Positions 39,182 to 49,725 are shown, numbered from the stretch's first letter. The stretch: 64,000 bases of DNA from Rhodocyclaceae bacterium (GCA_020247395.1 JADCJC010000030.1:1-64000), one strand, 5' to 3'. A program made the numbers and translations. The notes: generated by a model from the sequence alone, not told the origin.

Positions 39182-39661
39182 TTAGCCAACAATTGCGCCA
39201 GCGCGCTGCATCTCTACATGCGCAATACCGTCCTCGATGTATTCCGCCGAGTCCGCCACAAAGCCAAATCCCCGATAGAATTTTTCGAGCCGTGCCTGGG
39301 CACCGATACGGTTTGGCGTCCCGGGATAAAGAACATCATGACGACGGCAAGCTTCGGCCATCAACTGTTTGCCGTAGCCACCAAGTCGATAGTCTTTGGT
39401 CGTAATGACGCGCCCAATCGACGGCACCGCAAACTTCACGCCGGTATCAACCAGCCGACAGTATGCGGCGAGCTCACGCTTGCCGCTTGCCTCGTACCAG
39501 CCGAGCAAGTGCCATGACACCAGATCCGCACCGTCCAAATCTTGAAACGGACAATTTTGTTCAATTACAAAAACGTCAATGCGCGCCGCACACACTGCAT
39601 ACCAATCGCTGCGGGGCAGCTCGTCAAAGCGCAAGAACTGCCATTGCAACAGCTTAGGCAT
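39182..39661 (-). CDS. ElaA-type GNAT acetyltransferase
   Basis: This 159-residue protein is a GNAT of the ElaA group, with FDELPRSDWYAVCAARIDVFVIEQNCPFQDLDG at its start (blocks ARIDVFVIEQ and CPFQDLDGAD) and the acetyl-CoA site RLGGYGKQLM near residue 92. ElaA substrate is unknown. It lies between ppsA (6 bases) and bdhA (15 bases) in the operon. Confidence 0.88.
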   Translation of the reverse strand: MPKLLQWQFLRFDELPRSDWYAVCAARIDVFVIEQNCPFQDLDGADLVSWHLLGWYEASGKRELAAYCRLVDTGVKFAVPSIGRVITTKDYRLGGYGKQLMAEACRRHDVLYPGTPNRIGAQARLEKFYRGFGFVADSAEYIEDGIAHVEMQRAGAIVG

Positions 39662-39667
39662 AGTCGG

Positions 39668-42055
39668 CTACTTAACCTTCGCCAGATGCAGCCACGTCTC
39701 GACCACGGTATCGGGATTAAGCGACATCGACTCGATGCCCTCTTTCATCAACCACTCCGCCAAATCTGGATAATCAGAGGGACCCTGCCCGCATATGCCA
39801 ACGTACTTCTTCGTCCTGCGGCACGCTGATATTGCCAGATGGAGCATCCGTTTTACCGCAGGGTCGCGCTCATCAAAGGCTTCCATTACCAGACCCGAAT
39901 CGCGATCAAGTGCAAGCGTGAGTTGTGTCATGTCATTGGAGCCGATCGAGAAGCCGTCAAAGCGCTCAAGAAATTCGTCGGCCAAGAGCGCATTCGATGG
40001 AATCTCGCACATCATGACAATCTTGAGCCCGTTTTTGCCACGCTCCAGACCAAAGTCCTTCATGATCGCCAACACGCTGTCCGCCTCACCCAGCGTACGC
40101 ACAAACGGCACCATCAGTTCGATGTTGGTGAGGCCCATGGTGTCGCGCGCAAATTTCATTGCCTCACATTCGAGTTTGAAACACTCGCGGAACGAGTGCG
40201 CGATGTAGCGCGACGCTCCGCGGAAACCGAGCATCGGGTTTTCTTCCGTGGGTTCATAGCGCGGCCCACCGATGAGGTTGCGGTATTCGTTTGACTTGAA
40301 GTCGGACAATCGGACGATCACTTTCTTCGGCCAAAAAGCAGCGGCGATGGTGGATACACCCTCAGCCAGCTTTTTGACATAGAACTCTTTGGGGGTGGCG
40401 TAACCGCGCGAGGCGTTGGTCACCTGTGCGCGCAGCTCATCTGGCAGCTTGGCGTAATCCAAACAAGCTTTTGGATGAATGCCGATGGTGTTGGAAATAA
40501 TGAACTCAAGGCGCGCGAGCCCCACACCTTCATTCGGCAACTGGGCAAAATCAAACGCAAGCTGCGGGTTACCGACGTTCATTGCGATCTTGACCGGGAT
40601 CGTCGGCATATTGTCGAGCGCGACCGTCACGACCTCAAATGGCACCCTGCCTTGGTAGACATAACCGGTATCGCCCTCGCAACAACTTGCGGTGAGGTCT
40701 TCGCCATCCTCAACTACCTCGGTGGCGTCTTCACATCCGACAATCGCCGGCACACCGAGTTCACGCGCAATGATTGCGGCGTGACAAGTACGACCACCAC
40801 GGTTGGTGATGATGGCCGAGGCTTTCTTCATGACCGGCTCCCAGTTGGGGTCGGTCATGTCGGTAACGATGACATCGCCGGGCTGAAATTTATGGATTTC
40901 GTCGACGCTGGAAATCACCCGGGCAGGGCCCGAGCCAACCTTTCCACCAATCGCGCGACCTTCGGCTAACTTTTTCCCAGTACCGTTTAACTTGTAACGC
41001 GTCAGCGATCCGGTCTTGAGTTCCTGAGACTTCACCGTCTCGGGCCGCGCCTGCAGAATGAACAACCGGCTATCGCGGCCATCCACGCTGCTTTCCTTGG
41101 CCCATTCAATATCCATCGGGCGACCGTAATGTTTTTCAATAGCCACCGCGTACCTGGCGAGTTCTTCAACGTCCGCATCTGTTAACGAAAATTGATTACG
41201 TTCAGCTAGTTCGACGGGTTTGGTCTCAACCGATCGGCCCGCAGATTGGGCTTGAGAAAACACCATCTTCTGCGCCTTGGTGCCGAGCGTACGACGCAAT
41301 ACTGCCGGTGCGCCGTTCGCGAGGCAGCGTTTGCTGACATAGAACTCATCCGGATTCACCGCACCCTGCACGACCATTTCGCCCAGGCCATAGCTCGATG
41401 TAATGAAAACCACATCCGGGAACCCTGACTCGGTGTCGAGCGTGAACATGACACCCGCAGCACCAGTGTCGGAACGCACCATCCGCTGAACGCCCGCACT
41501 CAGCGCGACGTCGGCATGCGCGAATCCCTTGTGCACGCGATACGAAATCGCCCGGTCGTTGTACAGCGAGGCAAAGACGTGTTTGATCGCTTGCAGGATG
41601 TTTTCGATCCCCTTGATGTTCAAATAGGTTTCTTGCTGGCCGGCGAAGGAGGCGTCGGGCAGGTCCTCTGCCGTGGCGGAGGAGCGCACGGCGAATGAGG
41701 CGTCGGGGTCATTCTTAGTCAGCTCGCTGTAGGCCGCCCTAATCTGGGACTCAAGCTCCGGGTGCAAGGGTGCGTTAACCAGCCACTCCCGCACCATCGC
41801 ACCGGTTTTGGCGAGCTGATCCAGATTGTCTATCTCCAGATTCGCCAGCGCAGCATTGATCTTTTCGGTCAAGCCGTTAAGGGTAAGAAACTGCCGGAAA
41901 GCCTCTGCTGTGGTGGCAAAGCCCCCTGGTACACGAACCCCGACCGCCGAGAGCTGGCTGATCAGTTCGCCAAGCGAGGAGTTTTTACCCCCGACGGACG
42001 CAACGTCGTCCATCCGGCATAGGGAAAGTGGCAGAACCAGCGACGCTGACGACAT
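39668..42055 (-). CDS. ppsA: Phosphoenolpyruvate synthase
   Basis: This 795-residue enzyme makes PEP from pyruvate and ATP. The N-terminal ATP-grasp domain includes GGKNSSLGE and [20 protein letters not shown], the swivelling phosphohistidine is in [21 protein letters not shown], and the C-terminal TIM barrel ends with the catalytic cysteine in [14 protein letters not shown] 42055 behind a GAAAGAG site gives the family start; the 22 extra codons upstream are not conserved. It heads the five-gene operon and faces ppsR. Confidence 0.96.
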   Translation of the reverse strand: MSSASLVLPLSLCRMDDVASVGGKNSSLGELISQLSAVGVRVPGGFATTAEAFRQFLTLNGLTEKINAALANLEIDNLDQLAKTGAMVREWLVNAPLHPELESQIRAAYSELTKNDPDASFAVRSSATAEDLPDASFAGQQETYLNIKGIENILQAIKHVFASLYNDRAISYRVHKGFAHADVALSAGVQRMVRSDTGAAGVMFTLDTESGFPDVVFITSSYGLGEMVVQGAVNPDEFYVSKRCLANGAPAVLRRTLGTKAQKMVFSQAQSAGRSVETKPVELAERNQFSLTDADVEELARYAVAIEKHYGRPMDIEWAKESSVDGRDSRLFILQARPETVKSQELKTGSLTRYKLNGTGKKLAEGRAIGGKVGSGPARVISSVDEIHKFQPGDVIVTDMTDPNWEPVMKKASAIITNRGGRTCHAAIIARELGVPAIVGCEDATEVVEDGEDLTASCCEGDTGYVYQGRVPFEVVTVALDNMPTIPVKIAMNVGNPQLAFDFAQLPNEGVGLARLEFIISNTIGIHPKACLDYAKLPDELRAQVTNASRGYATPKEFYVKKLAEGVSTIAAAFWPKKVIVRLSDFKSNEYRNLIGGPRYEPTEENPMLGFRGASRYIAHSFRECFKLECEAMKFARDTMGLTNIELMVPFVRTLGEADSVLAIMKDFGLERGKNGLKIVMMCEIPSNALLADEFLERFDGFSIGSNDMTQLTLALDRDSGLVMEAFDERDPAVKRMLHLAISACRRTKKYVGICGQGPSDYPDLAEWLMKEGIESMSLNPDTVVETWLHLAKVK

Positions 42056-42168
42056 GGCGGACTCTTTCTGGAAATGTTGCGGCGCAAAAGACGTAAAATT
42101 ATAGCGGACGCTGGTACACACAACGCGATACGTGTGTCCGATTGATAAATCTCCATAGAGGGCCGCCC

Positions 42169-42993
42169 GTGCCGCATAAACGCAGCGTATTTTTTGTCTC
42201 CGACCGCACTGGAATCACGGTGGAAATGCTCGGCAACTCGCTGCTTACGCAGTTTGAGGAGGTTGAGTTCAAGCGGGTCACGCTGCCCTTTATCGACAAT
42301 ATCGAAAAGGTCCATGACGTCATTAGCCAGATTGAAGCAATGCACCACGAATCAGGCAAACGACCGCTGGTGTTCACCTCACTGACCGAAGATACACTCC
42401 GCGTTGCGCTTGCCCAGGCCAATGCGATGGTGCTGGATGTGTTCGACCGATTCATCGTTCCACTCGAGGAGGAGCTCGGCGTGAAATCGTCCCACGCCAT
42501 TGGCCGCAGCCACTCCGCCGGCAACTTCAAAGACTACAATCAACGCATTGAAGCGGTGAATTACACACTCGCACATGACGACGGCATCACCAATCGAAAT
42601 CTGGACGACGCAGACATTATTTTGGTCGGCGTCTCACGCTCGGGCAAAACGCCAACTTGTCTCTATCTGGCGCTGCAATTCGGCATTAAGGCGGCTAACT
42701 ACCCACTGATCCCGGAAGATTTGGAAAAACTCAAGCTGCCGCCTTCGTTACTACCACTAAAGAGCAAGGTGTGGGGCCTCTCAATCATGCCGGATCGCCT
42801 TGCGCAGATTCGTCAGGAGCGAAAGCCCGACAGCAAGTACGCCTCGCTTGAAAACTGCCGTTGGGAAGTGGCGACGGCGGAACGCCTGATGGAAAGCGCA
42901 GGTTTAACCTATCTAAATTCGACCACCAAGTCGATTGAGGAATTGGCGACAACTATCCTGCACGAAGCTAGGCTTGATCGCCGCGTGTATTGA
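42169..42993 (+). CDS. ppsR: PEP synthase regulatory kinase/phosphorylase
   Basis: GTG 42169 gives 274 residues. This DUF299 protein inactivates PpsA by ADP-dependent phosphorylation and reactivates it by phosphate-dependent removal. The start [17 protein letters not shown] and the P-loop [15 protein letters not shown] are both conserved. It is divergent from ppsA with 113 bases between starts, the usual pairing. A TTG start at 42142 is possible but adds unconserved residues. Confidence 0.95.
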   Translation: MPHKRSVFFVSDRTGITVEMLGNSLLTQFEEVEFKRVTLPFIDNIEKVHDVISQIEAMHHESGKRPLVFTSLTEDTLRVALAQANAMVLDVFDRFIVPLEEELGVKSSHAIGRSHSAGNFKDYNQRIEAVNYTLAHDDGITNRNLDDADIILVGVSRSGKTPTCLYLALQFGIKAANYPLIPEDLEKLKLPPSLLPLKSKVWGLSIMPDRLAQIRQERKPDSKYASLENCRWEVATAERLMESAGLTYLNSTTKSIEELATTILHEARLDRRVY

Positions 42994-43276
42994 TGGTCGT
43001 AGCAGAGCAACACCCTGGCAACACGGCGGGTCGACCAATCTCTATCGGACGGGCATGCTGCATCGCAGCATGGACAAGTGTTGGCAAATCACCGCAACGC
43101 CTGACAAAAGCTGGTGTTTGGCGCAGATTGCGGGATAATTCGTTGTTGACTACGGCGTCATGTTTGTGCGTCGGCTGGGCATCCAACCCGCTGCTGAATT
43201 CCGCGAACGCCGCCAAGAATTTTTGCGTTACGTTGTTTGTCTAATCATTGGGTTTCGATTTCTTGAGGAGTGGTTC

Positions 43277-45178
43277 ATGTCACGACGTTCATTTGTTAAA
43301 CGCGGCTCGGTGAAGCGCGCGGTTGTTAAACGCCTACTGCCAGCGATTGTTGCAGCAACAATGGCAGCAGGTGCATCTACCGCCAATGCGGTGCAATTTC
43401 AAGGTGTGTATGTTTTCGGTGACAGCTTGTCGGATTCCGGCTACTTCCGTCCATTCTTGTTGAGCATCGGCGTACCTGCCGGTACCACCGCCACCCTAGG
43501 TCGTTTCACCACCAACCCGGGCCCCGTGTGGTCGGAGATCATCGCGCAGTACTACGGCGGCAATCCCAACCCATCAAATGCCGGGGGGGGCATATTTGCC
43601 CAAGGCGGTGCGCGTGTCGCAGCGGCTTCGACCTCAACGCCACCAGGCGGCGCGCAGCGTCCGGTAACAACACAAATCACCGAGCACTTGTCCGCGACCG
43701 GCGGCTCGGCGAACCCAAACGGACTCTATGCCATTTGGGCCGGTGCTAACGACCTCTTGCAAGCCGGTGCAGCGGGCGTCGCTTCCGCGAACGATGTTGC
43801 CGCGCAGTCCGCCCGACTCCGCGCAGCCGGTGCACGTTACATCGCCGTATTTGGCTTGCCAAACATCGGCCTGACACCAGGCGCGCAGGCAGGTGGGGCC
43901 GCCGCGGTTGCATTGCAAACCCAGGCTTCTGCTGGTTTCAACGTCACACTCTTTAACGCGCTGGCTGCAACTAATCAGCGTGTCATTCCGGTCGACGTAT
44001 TCTCGATGTTGAATGAAATCGCAGCCAATCCATCGGCATTTGGCTTCACCAATATCAGCGGCACGTCTTGCGGACCGTTCCCACCGTTCGCCCCCGCCGG
44101 CAACAACTCACAGTTCTGCAACGGCTCGACGCTGGTTCCTGGTGCCACACCGTCGAACTATCTGTTTGCCGACAACATCCACCCCTCCACCGGCGCACAC
44201 GCCGTCGTGGCCGATCTGTTCAAGTCATTGATCGACGGCCCCAACGCCTACTCGGTCATGGCGGAAGTGCCGTTGTCTTCACGCGCCGCACACGTGCGCA
44301 CACTGGATTCGGGCTTGATGCAGGGTGCTGCGGCCGAAGTGGGCAAAGTCACCGCGTTTGCTGCCTACGACGGCGGCAAGACGGATATCTCCACATCTAG
44401 CCTGAACCCGCAAACCAACACCAAGAACCGTGCCGCGACGGTAGGCTTGACGATGCGCGTCTCGGAAGGCGTGACGGTCGGTGTTGCTGCGGGCAAAAAT
44501 AACAACGAAGCGCGGATGGGGGCAGTGGGCCAGTTCGACGTTGACGAGAACACCATTTCGTTCTTTGGTAGCGCCAAATCAGGCGGCCTGTATGCCAACG
44601 CCAGCTTCTCAATCGCTGATTTGAAGTTCAACAACATCCAGCGTTACGTCAAACTTGGCAACGTCACCCGTACAAATCGTTCATCCGCCAACGGCACCAA
44701 CACCTCCGGCAACATCATGGTTGGTTACGACTTCGGGCTGGGTGCGGCAACGATCGGTCCGTTTGTCGGTTGGACCAGCCAGCAGGTTACCGTCGGCAAC
44801 TTCCAAGAAAGCTCAGCCGCAACCGCACTGTCTACCGATTTAAACATCGATGGCCAGACGCGCACTTCCAGCGTCTTGAGCGGCGGTGTTCGCGCGAGCA
44901 TCAAGATCGGTAGCTTCACGCCTTATCTGCGCGTTTCGTTTGACCGTGATGAATCCAACAAAGAGCGTTTCGTGACCGCCTCGCCTGTGACGATTACACA
45001 AAACATCAAGTACGACATTCCAGCCTACCGGGCTGACAACAGCTGGATCACAAGCGTGATCGGTGTTCGTGGCAACATCACCCCGCAGATCGGCTTGGGG
45101 CTCGCCTACACGGCGGTCTCCGGCAAGTCCGGCGTGAAACAAGATGGTGTCACCGCCAAAGTTAGCTTCGCATTCTAG
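43277..45178 (+). CDS. GDSL esterase autotransporter
   Basis: ATG 43277 behind GAGGAG gives 633 residues. The long signal peptide has a basic front with repeated VKR (MSRRSFVKRGSVKRAVVKRL) and a hydrophobic core ending near ANA (residue 38). The passenger is an SGNH/GDSL hydrolase: GDSLSDSG with nucleophile S50, GANDLL, and the D299/H302 pair in DNIHPST. The C-terminal autotransporter beta-barrel (about residues 370-633) ends in the aromatic pattern KVSFAF. It should be a surface-displayed lipase or esterase like EstA. It is followed by a strong terminator. Confidence 0.92.
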   Translation: MSRRSFVKRGSVKRAVVKRLLPAIVAATMAAGASTANAVQFQGVYVFGDSLSDSGYFRPFLLSIGVPAGTTATLGRFTTNPGPVWSEIIAQYYGGNPNPSNAGGGIFAQGGARVAAASTSTPPGGAQRPVTTQITEHLSATGGSANPNGLYAIWAGANDLLQAGAAGVASANDVAAQSARLRAAGARYIAVFGLPNIGLTPGAQAGGAAAVALQTQASAGFNVTLFNALAATNQRVIPVDVFSMLNEIAANPSAFGFTNISGTSCGPFPPFAPAGNNSQFCNGSTLVPGATPSNYLFADNIHPSTGAHAVVADLFKSLIDGPNAYSVMAEVPLSSRAAHVRTLDSGLMQGAAAEVGKVTAFAAYDGGKTDISTSSLNPQTNTKNRAATVGLTMRVSEGVTVGVAAGKNNNEARMGAVGQFDVDENTISFFGSAKSGGLYANASFSIADLKFNNIQRYVKLGNVTRTNRSSANGTNTSGNIMVGYDFGLGAATIGPFVGWTSQQVTVGNFQESSAATALSTDLNIDGQTRTSSVLSGGVRASIKIGSFTPYLRVSFDRDESNKERFVTASPVTITQNIKYDIPAYRADNSWITSVIGVRGNITPQIGLGLAYTAVSGKSGVKQDGVTAKVSFAF

Positions 45179-45200
45179 ACGCTGGTCGTGGCACCAAACG

Positions 45201-45232
45201 AGCCGCTGGCGAAATCGTCGGCGGCTTTTTTT
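45201..45232 (+). terminator. Intrinsic terminator of autotransporter gene
   Basis: AGCCGC pairs with GCGGCT, with an inner CGA/TCG pair, followed at once by a run of seven T. It lies 22 bases after the stop codon at 45178, a typical rho-independent terminator. Confidence 0.85.
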
Positions 45233-45300
45233 CGCCCTCATTTCGTCAGCAGTGAAGCCTTTGCTTGCCTGTTGCAGCAGGCTTCATGCATCATCCGCCT

Positions 45301-45621
45301 ATGAAACGTGTCTACACCGCGCTAAACCTCCCCGATGCACACTTGCTGCGTGATCTGCTACAGCAAGCGGGAATTGCCGCGCACGTCTTCAACGAAAACG
45401 CCAACTCCTTGGTTGGGCTGGTGCCGGTCGCTTCCGGCCAGCCGCAGGTATGGATCGCCCAGCCGCATCAAGAACCCCACGCTAAGGCGGTGATTGCCGA
45501 CTACCAATCACGCTCCCCCACCACCGTGACCAAGACTTGCACCGCCTGCGGCGAATCGAGCCCGGGCGAATTCGATTCATGTTGGAATTGTGGTGCTGCA
45601 TTTCCAGAAGCAACTCAATAA
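45301..45621 (+). CDS. DUF2007 protein with C-terminal zinc ribbon
   Basis: This 106-residue protein has the DUF2007 start MKRVYTALNLPDAHLLRDLLQQAG, proposed as a signal-transducing (PII-like) fold, and a C-terminal zinc ribbon with CTACGESSPGEFDSCWNCG (two CXXC knuckles). ATG 45301 fits the family; ATG 45286 is an alternative. Function is unknown. It has its own promoter region after the terminator. Confidence 0.85.
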   Translation: MKRVYTALNLPDAHLLRDLLQQAGIAAHVFNENANSLVGLVPVASGQPQVWIAQPHQEPHAKAVIADYQSRSPTTVTKTCTACGESSPGEFDSCWNCGAAFPEATQ

Positions 45622-45732
45622 CTTAGGCGGAGCGGCGGCGCGACTTAGCGTTCTTCCATGTGGCCGCGTTTCATTGGCGGAGGTTGCAGAGCTATTTTTG
45701 AAAGAAGTGCAACCATTCTTAGCGGCAAGTAA

Positions 45733-45779
45733 CGACTAACAATTCATTCAAGCCGACACCGCTAACCCGGCGTTGGAGC
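45733..45779 (+). other. Truncated attC-like sequence
   Basis: TAACAATTCATTCAAGCCGA (45737-45756) matches the left half of the attC sites of aadA-type integron cassettes, and a GCGTTGG at 45770-45776 resembles the right core. The symmetrical right arm is missing and the core heptamers are imperfect. It may be a worn cassette boundary at the left side of an orphan-gene region. Confidence 0.4.
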
Positions 45780-45840
45780 GGATTGATGCGTAACGCGGCT
45801 TCAACCGCTGAGCTTATCCATTCGATGGCTGGAGGTTTCG

Positions 45841-46608
45841 GTGTTTTCGATGACAGAAAAAATGCTTTCACTAGGGGCACGAAAACAACTCGCGGAGTAT
45901 GCGGCCTATCACGGTTCTTTGATACGGCTGCGGTTGGGCATGATGATGAGAATGACTGGGGTCTTTGCCGGGCTGCTGCTGGTAATCACTTGCATAACGC
46001 TATCGGTCTTCTGGTCGTTAAATGCCCTGCCGGACTTACAGCGGCGACTACCGATCATCGTCTGGGCAGTGGCTTTCATGTACTTTTTCTTACTGACCGT
46101 GTCGGTATGGGACAGCAGATATTCCCATGAATTTTTGTGCGGGAGAAAGAAGCTCGCCCGGGCGGTCTTGAAGGACGGCAGGGCATCGGAGGCAATAGTC
46201 GAGTTTGATGAGACGAGTTTTGTTCTGCCGCACGAACATGGCATGATCTACTTCGTAGACGATGGTCAGGGCGGCTCGGTACTGCTCGACGTTTCGACAA
46301 TCGCAGACGATCCGCGCGAGGGTCAGGCGAGACAATCTTGCCTATCGACCACCTGGTGGCTGGATTGCGTGGCAGGGGCAGTCCAAGAGGCCCGCTTCTC
46401 CGGAAAGAAGATTCCGATCCGCCGCATCGACGGACTGAATGAATGTGGCGAAGTCAGACCGGAAGGAATCCTAGAAGCGCTCGGTTTTTCTGGCCCACAA
46501 GACTTGGCAAGGATGCCGCTGTCAATTCAAGAGGCTGAACGGCGTGTCCGTGCTTTACTCGGGCCTTCCATGCGACCGGAAAGGTCGATATCGAGGACGA
46601 TACACTGA
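45841..46608 (+). CDS. Hypothetical two-helix membrane protein
   Basis: Starting at GTG 45841 (ATG 45850 also possible) it has 255 residues. Two membrane helices lie at about residues 38-60 and 71-90. The rest is soluble with no cysteine or catalytic motif I recognise. Codon use is less biased to G/C at third positions than the neighbours upstream. It is the first gene of a region with broken genes, next to an attC-like sequence, so it may have been acquired. Confidence 0.65.
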   Translation: MFSMTEKMLSLGARKQLAEYAAYHGSLIRLRLGMMMRMTGVFAGLLLVITCITLSVFWSLNALPDLQRRLPIIVWAVAFMYFFLLTVSVWDSRYSHEFLCGRKKLARAVLKDGRASEAIVEFDETSFVLPHEHGMIYFVDDGQGGSVLLDVSTIADDPREGQARQSCLSTTWWLDCVAGAVQEARFSGKKIPIRRIDGLNECGEVRPEGILEALGFSGPQDLARMPLSIQEAERRVRALLGPSMRPERSISRTIH

Positions 46609-46622
46609 CAAGATCATCAATT

Positions 46623-46991
46623 GTGTGGTTACGCATGTTCTGGGACACCGCAGCAATGCTCGATCCGGAGGCAGTTGTACGGCGGGCGAAGGTCTGCGCT
46701 CGTCCGATGGCAAGCCCTGGTGATTTAGAGCGGGCTTGGAAGGCCGCAGGGCTGCCTAATGTTGTGCAGGACATGATTACCATCCGCATGGACTTTGCGT
46801 TGTTCGAGGACTTCTGGGCGCCAATTGAGTGAACGGATGGTCCCTACGCAGAATATGTTCGCACGCTTACGCTGGACGCGAAGGCAGTCTTTAGGGAAAA
46901 GATGGCGTTGGCTTATCTGGACGGCGAAGCGGACGGACCGCGTTCGTATGCCGCCACCTCGCGGGTGGTGAAAGGCACGGTGCCATTTTGA
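46623..46991 (+). pseudogene. Remnant of SAM-dependent methyltransferase
   Basis: The frame reads MFWDTAAMLDPEAVVRRAK, then an in-frame TGA at 46830-46832 after FEDFWAPIE, and goes on with DGPYAEYVRTL and VVKGTVPF before the final TGA near 46989. This matches only the C-terminal third of class I methyltransferases, where a glycine stands at the stop position. The SAM-binding N-terminus is missing, so the gene is dead both by truncation and by nonsense mutation. Confidence 0.7.
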
Positions 46992-47224
46992 GCGCGGCCA
47001 GGCGCGCTGCGCGCGGTGAGCGAGGGAGCTGCTTTTGCAAAGACGGAGTGGCTGGAGTTGGCCGAGCGAGTGGATGAACGCCGCTGCGCTTCTTTGCAGA
47101 CTCGCCTTGCCCACTTGGGACGCACGGGACTGCAGTGTTGCAGTGTTTGCGCAATCACCCACGCAAAGATGCATGGGCAGCACCATATTCAGCGTGCTGC
47201 CTCAGCGTGTTGCCCGACAAATCT

Positions 47225-47389
47225 TCACTAACTGTGTTGGTGCCGCTCACCGCCTTGCCCAGCGACGAGCATGCGTCTTTGCTGGCAGATCGCTTTGGGG
47301 CCGATACAGCGCGCATTGCGCGCATTATCTCGGTATCTACGGCGGCGGCATTGTTTACCTTTGCGGGAGTGGTGGCCTTCCCTTCATGA
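47225..47389 (+). pseudogene. Fragment of AEC-type permease C-terminus
   Basis: About 55 codons encode SSLTVLVPLTALPSDEHASL, then ADRFGADTARIARIISVSTAAAL and TFAGVVAF. This looks like the last two helices of auxin-efflux-carrier (AEC) family transporters. No upstream part of such a gene is seen in frame. It supports the view that 46.6-47.4 kb is a decayed stretch. Confidence 0.5.
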
Positions 47390-47445
47390 CAGGGCGCTAA
47401 CGTACCGGGGCGCAAACGGTGCCCCAGTGCCGTGTCAGTGATCTG

Positions 47446-48297
47446 TCAAACCCATGCACTCTTGTGGTCTGCTGCAAACTGCGCAAACTCAATGGGTTCG
47501 CGGCCAATGAGCTGGCGCACGGTGTCGGTAGTGCCCGCAGCATAGCCTGCGGCGGTGAGCTGGTGCAGGCTCATCATCTGGCCAATGCTCCAGTCATCCA
47601 TGCCCATGCCCTTCATGGACGCAATGGCTGCATCGTCGGGCACAGCGACGTAGCTCACAGTCTTGCCAGTTGCATCGCCAATGGCCTTGACCACTTCCGC
47701 GTTGGAAAGAGCTGTAGCGCCGGTGAGGGTATAGGCCTTGCCAGCATGGGCGGCAGGGTTTTGCAAAATAGCGGCGTTGACTGCGGCGATGTCACGCACG
47801 TCAATGAAACTTATCCGCCCTTGCCCTTGGGGTAAGTACAAAGCGCCGCCTTGAATCATGCCGACATAGTAAGTGGCGAAGTTTTGCATGAAGGTGGCGG
47901 GGCGCACTAAGGTATAAGCAATACCAGAATCGATCACGAGCTGGTCAATCTCACCATGTAGCTTGGGCAGCGCAAAGCCTGCCGTAGCATCCGCGCCCGC
48001 ACCAGAGGAACGCACGATGTGCTTGACGCCTGCTGCCTTGGCGGCCGCGATGGCGTTCTTGGCCAATGCCATCTTGTTGGGCACCAAGGGCAGCAACAAA
48101 AACAAGGTATCAACACCGGCAAATGCGGCTTTCAGGCTGGCCACATCGCCAAAATCTACATGGCGGCTGGGCACCCCGTCCACGGATTTGCCTGAAGACG
48201 AACCTGCGATGACCTTGGCACCAGCGGCTTTGAGCTGCTGGACCAAGGGGCGGCCAATGTTGCCGGATGCGCCAGTGACAAGAATGGTGTTTGACAT
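47446..48297 (-). CDS. NmrA-like NAD(P)H-binding oxidoreductase
   Basis: ATG 48297 gives 283 residues with the Rossmann motif ILVTGASGNIGRPLVQQL at the N-terminus and the family segments VKHIVRSSGAGAD and YTLVRPATFMQNFA. It belongs to the atypical SDR (NmrA/QOR2) group, often NADPH sensors or quinone reductases. It is divergent from a LysR regulator 113 bases away, so it is probably its target. Confidence 0.9.
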   Translation of the reverse strand: MSNTILVTGASGNIGRPLVQQLKAAGAKVIAGSSSGKSVDGVPSRHVDFGDVASLKAAFAGVDTLFLLLPLVPNKMALAKNAIAAAKAAGVKHIVRSSGAGADATAGFALPKLHGEIDQLVIDSGIAYTLVRPATFMQNFATYYVGMIQGGALYLPQGQGRISFIDVRDIAAVNAAILQNPAAHAGKAYTLTGATALSNAEVVKAIGDATGKTVSYVAVPDDAAIASMKGMGMDDWSIGQMMSLHQLTAAGYAAGTTDTVRQLIGREPIEFAQFAADHKSAWV

Positions 48298-48410
48298 GAT
48301 GTACTCCTCAAAGTGGTTGCTGATGAACTGAATTTTGCGGCCATCGGTTGATATTGAGGAGGCAGTAATTGCTACAATTACTTTCAACCAAACGTTGAAG
48401 ATCAATCACC

Positions 48411-49337
48411 ATGGAAGCCTTATCGACCATTGAATCTTTTGTCCGCAGCGCTGAGAGCGGTAGCTTCTCGGCTGCAGCGCGCCGCATGGGCCTGACGCCT
48501 GCGGCGGTGAGCAAAAATGTAGCGAAGCTGGAGGCGAACTTGGGCGTACGCCTGTTTCAGCGCAGTACTCGCAGTTTGGCGCTTACCGAGGCGGGGGAGC
48601 GATTTTTGAGTGACGTCGGTTCAGGCCTTGCCACCCTGCAAGCCGCAATGAGCAACCTAGCCTCATCCGGTGGCTTGCCTGCCGGCACCTTGAAAGTGAG
48701 TCTGGCTCCCGCCTTTGGCCGCGACTATGTGTTGCCGCTGCTGGCTGATTTCTTAGAAAAATTTCCTGCAGTGGTGCCCGACTGGCATTTCGAGAATCGC
48801 CAGGTGGATCTGATTGGGGAGGGCTTTGACGCGGCCATCGGGGGGGGTATCGAGCTGGCCCCCGGCGTGGTGGCGCGCGAACTCTCGCGCTTGCATCTGA
48901 TACCCGTGGCCGCACCAGCTTACTTGGCCAAGCATCCCCCCATAGGCAGCCCGCAGGCATTGGCATCGCTGGATGGCGTCGTGTGGCGTTCCCCACAAAC
49001 CGGGCGGGTGCGCCCGTGGCTGCTGCAAAAGCGCGACGGACAGCAAGCCACGGTGGAGCTTAAACCCCGCGTCACCATGAACGATCCCGAGGCCTTGTGC
49101 CGTGGCGTGCTTATGGGCTTGGGAGTGGGGCTGGTGGGCATGCCGCATGCCCTGCCCCATTTGCACAGCGGCGCCTTGGTGCGCCTACTGCCGCGCTGGT
49201 ACAGCGATGTGGGGGCGGTGTCCCTCTACTACGCGGGCACCAAGCTGCTACCGGCTAAAACGCGGGCGTTTGTTGACTTTATGGTGGGTGCGTTTCGAGT
49301 GCAAGATCTGGCAGGTACGCTGCGCGCTGATCGATAG
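48411..49337 (+). CDS. LysR family transcription regulator
   Basis: This 308-residue regulator has the winged HTH near the N-terminus (FVRSAESGSFSAAARRMGLTPAAVSKNVAKLE, blocks SFSAAARRMGLTPAAVSKNV) and the substrate-binding domain from about residue 90. It is closest in type to the DsbM/PtxR-like subgroup with ELAPGVVARELSR. The divergent NmrA gene is its likely target. The ligand is unknown. Confidence 0.92.
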   Translation: MEALSTIESFVRSAESGSFSAAARRMGLTPAAVSKNVAKLEANLGVRLFQRSTRSLALTEAGERFLSDVGSGLATLQAAMSNLASSGGLPAGTLKVSLAPAFGRDYVLPLLADFLEKFPAVVPDWHFENRQVDLIGEGFDAAIGGGIELAPGVVARELSRLHLIPVAAPAYLAKHPPIGSPQALASLDGVVWRSPQTGRVRPWLLQKRDGQQATVELKPRVTMNDPEALCRGVLMGLGVGLVGMPHALPHLHSGALVRLLPRWYSDVGAVSLYYAGTKLLPAKTRAFVDFMVGAFRVQDLAGTLRADR

Positions 49338-49704
49338 ACGGCGGTTTGGTTCATCTTTCCAAATTCGAAAAGGATGAATTAGATGGGACTTGGCCTACTA
49401 CTGCTCGAAAAGATTCCGATCTTTCTTTGGAGTGTTTTGTTGGTGTCGGCTGGAGGATTCCTTGCGTTCAACGAAGACGCATATACCTGGCCTTAGTTGA
49501 AGGGGGTGCTACTATTTATTGCATGTGTGTATGCGCAATAGGTTTCGACGTGATGAAGCGCCGAGCGTCTCGATCAAAGCCAACGACATGAGCGGCCAAT
49601 AGACGTTTGTGCGTATCGTCTAATGGGCTCAGAAAGCAGTCGCTCGGAACCGCCCGTCGAGCGGGTGACATGAAAGCGGGGGAAACATAAAAGTGCGGTA
49701 GCAG
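49338..49704. other. Intergenic stretch without supported gene
   Basis: These 367 bases follow the LysR gene. I see only short unsupported frames, lower GC than the neighbours, and no transposase trace. A CGCCCGTCGAGCGGGTG inverted repeat lies near 49650. Confidence 0.5.
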
Positions 49705-49725
49705 TTGTTTTTCGAAGGAATGATT

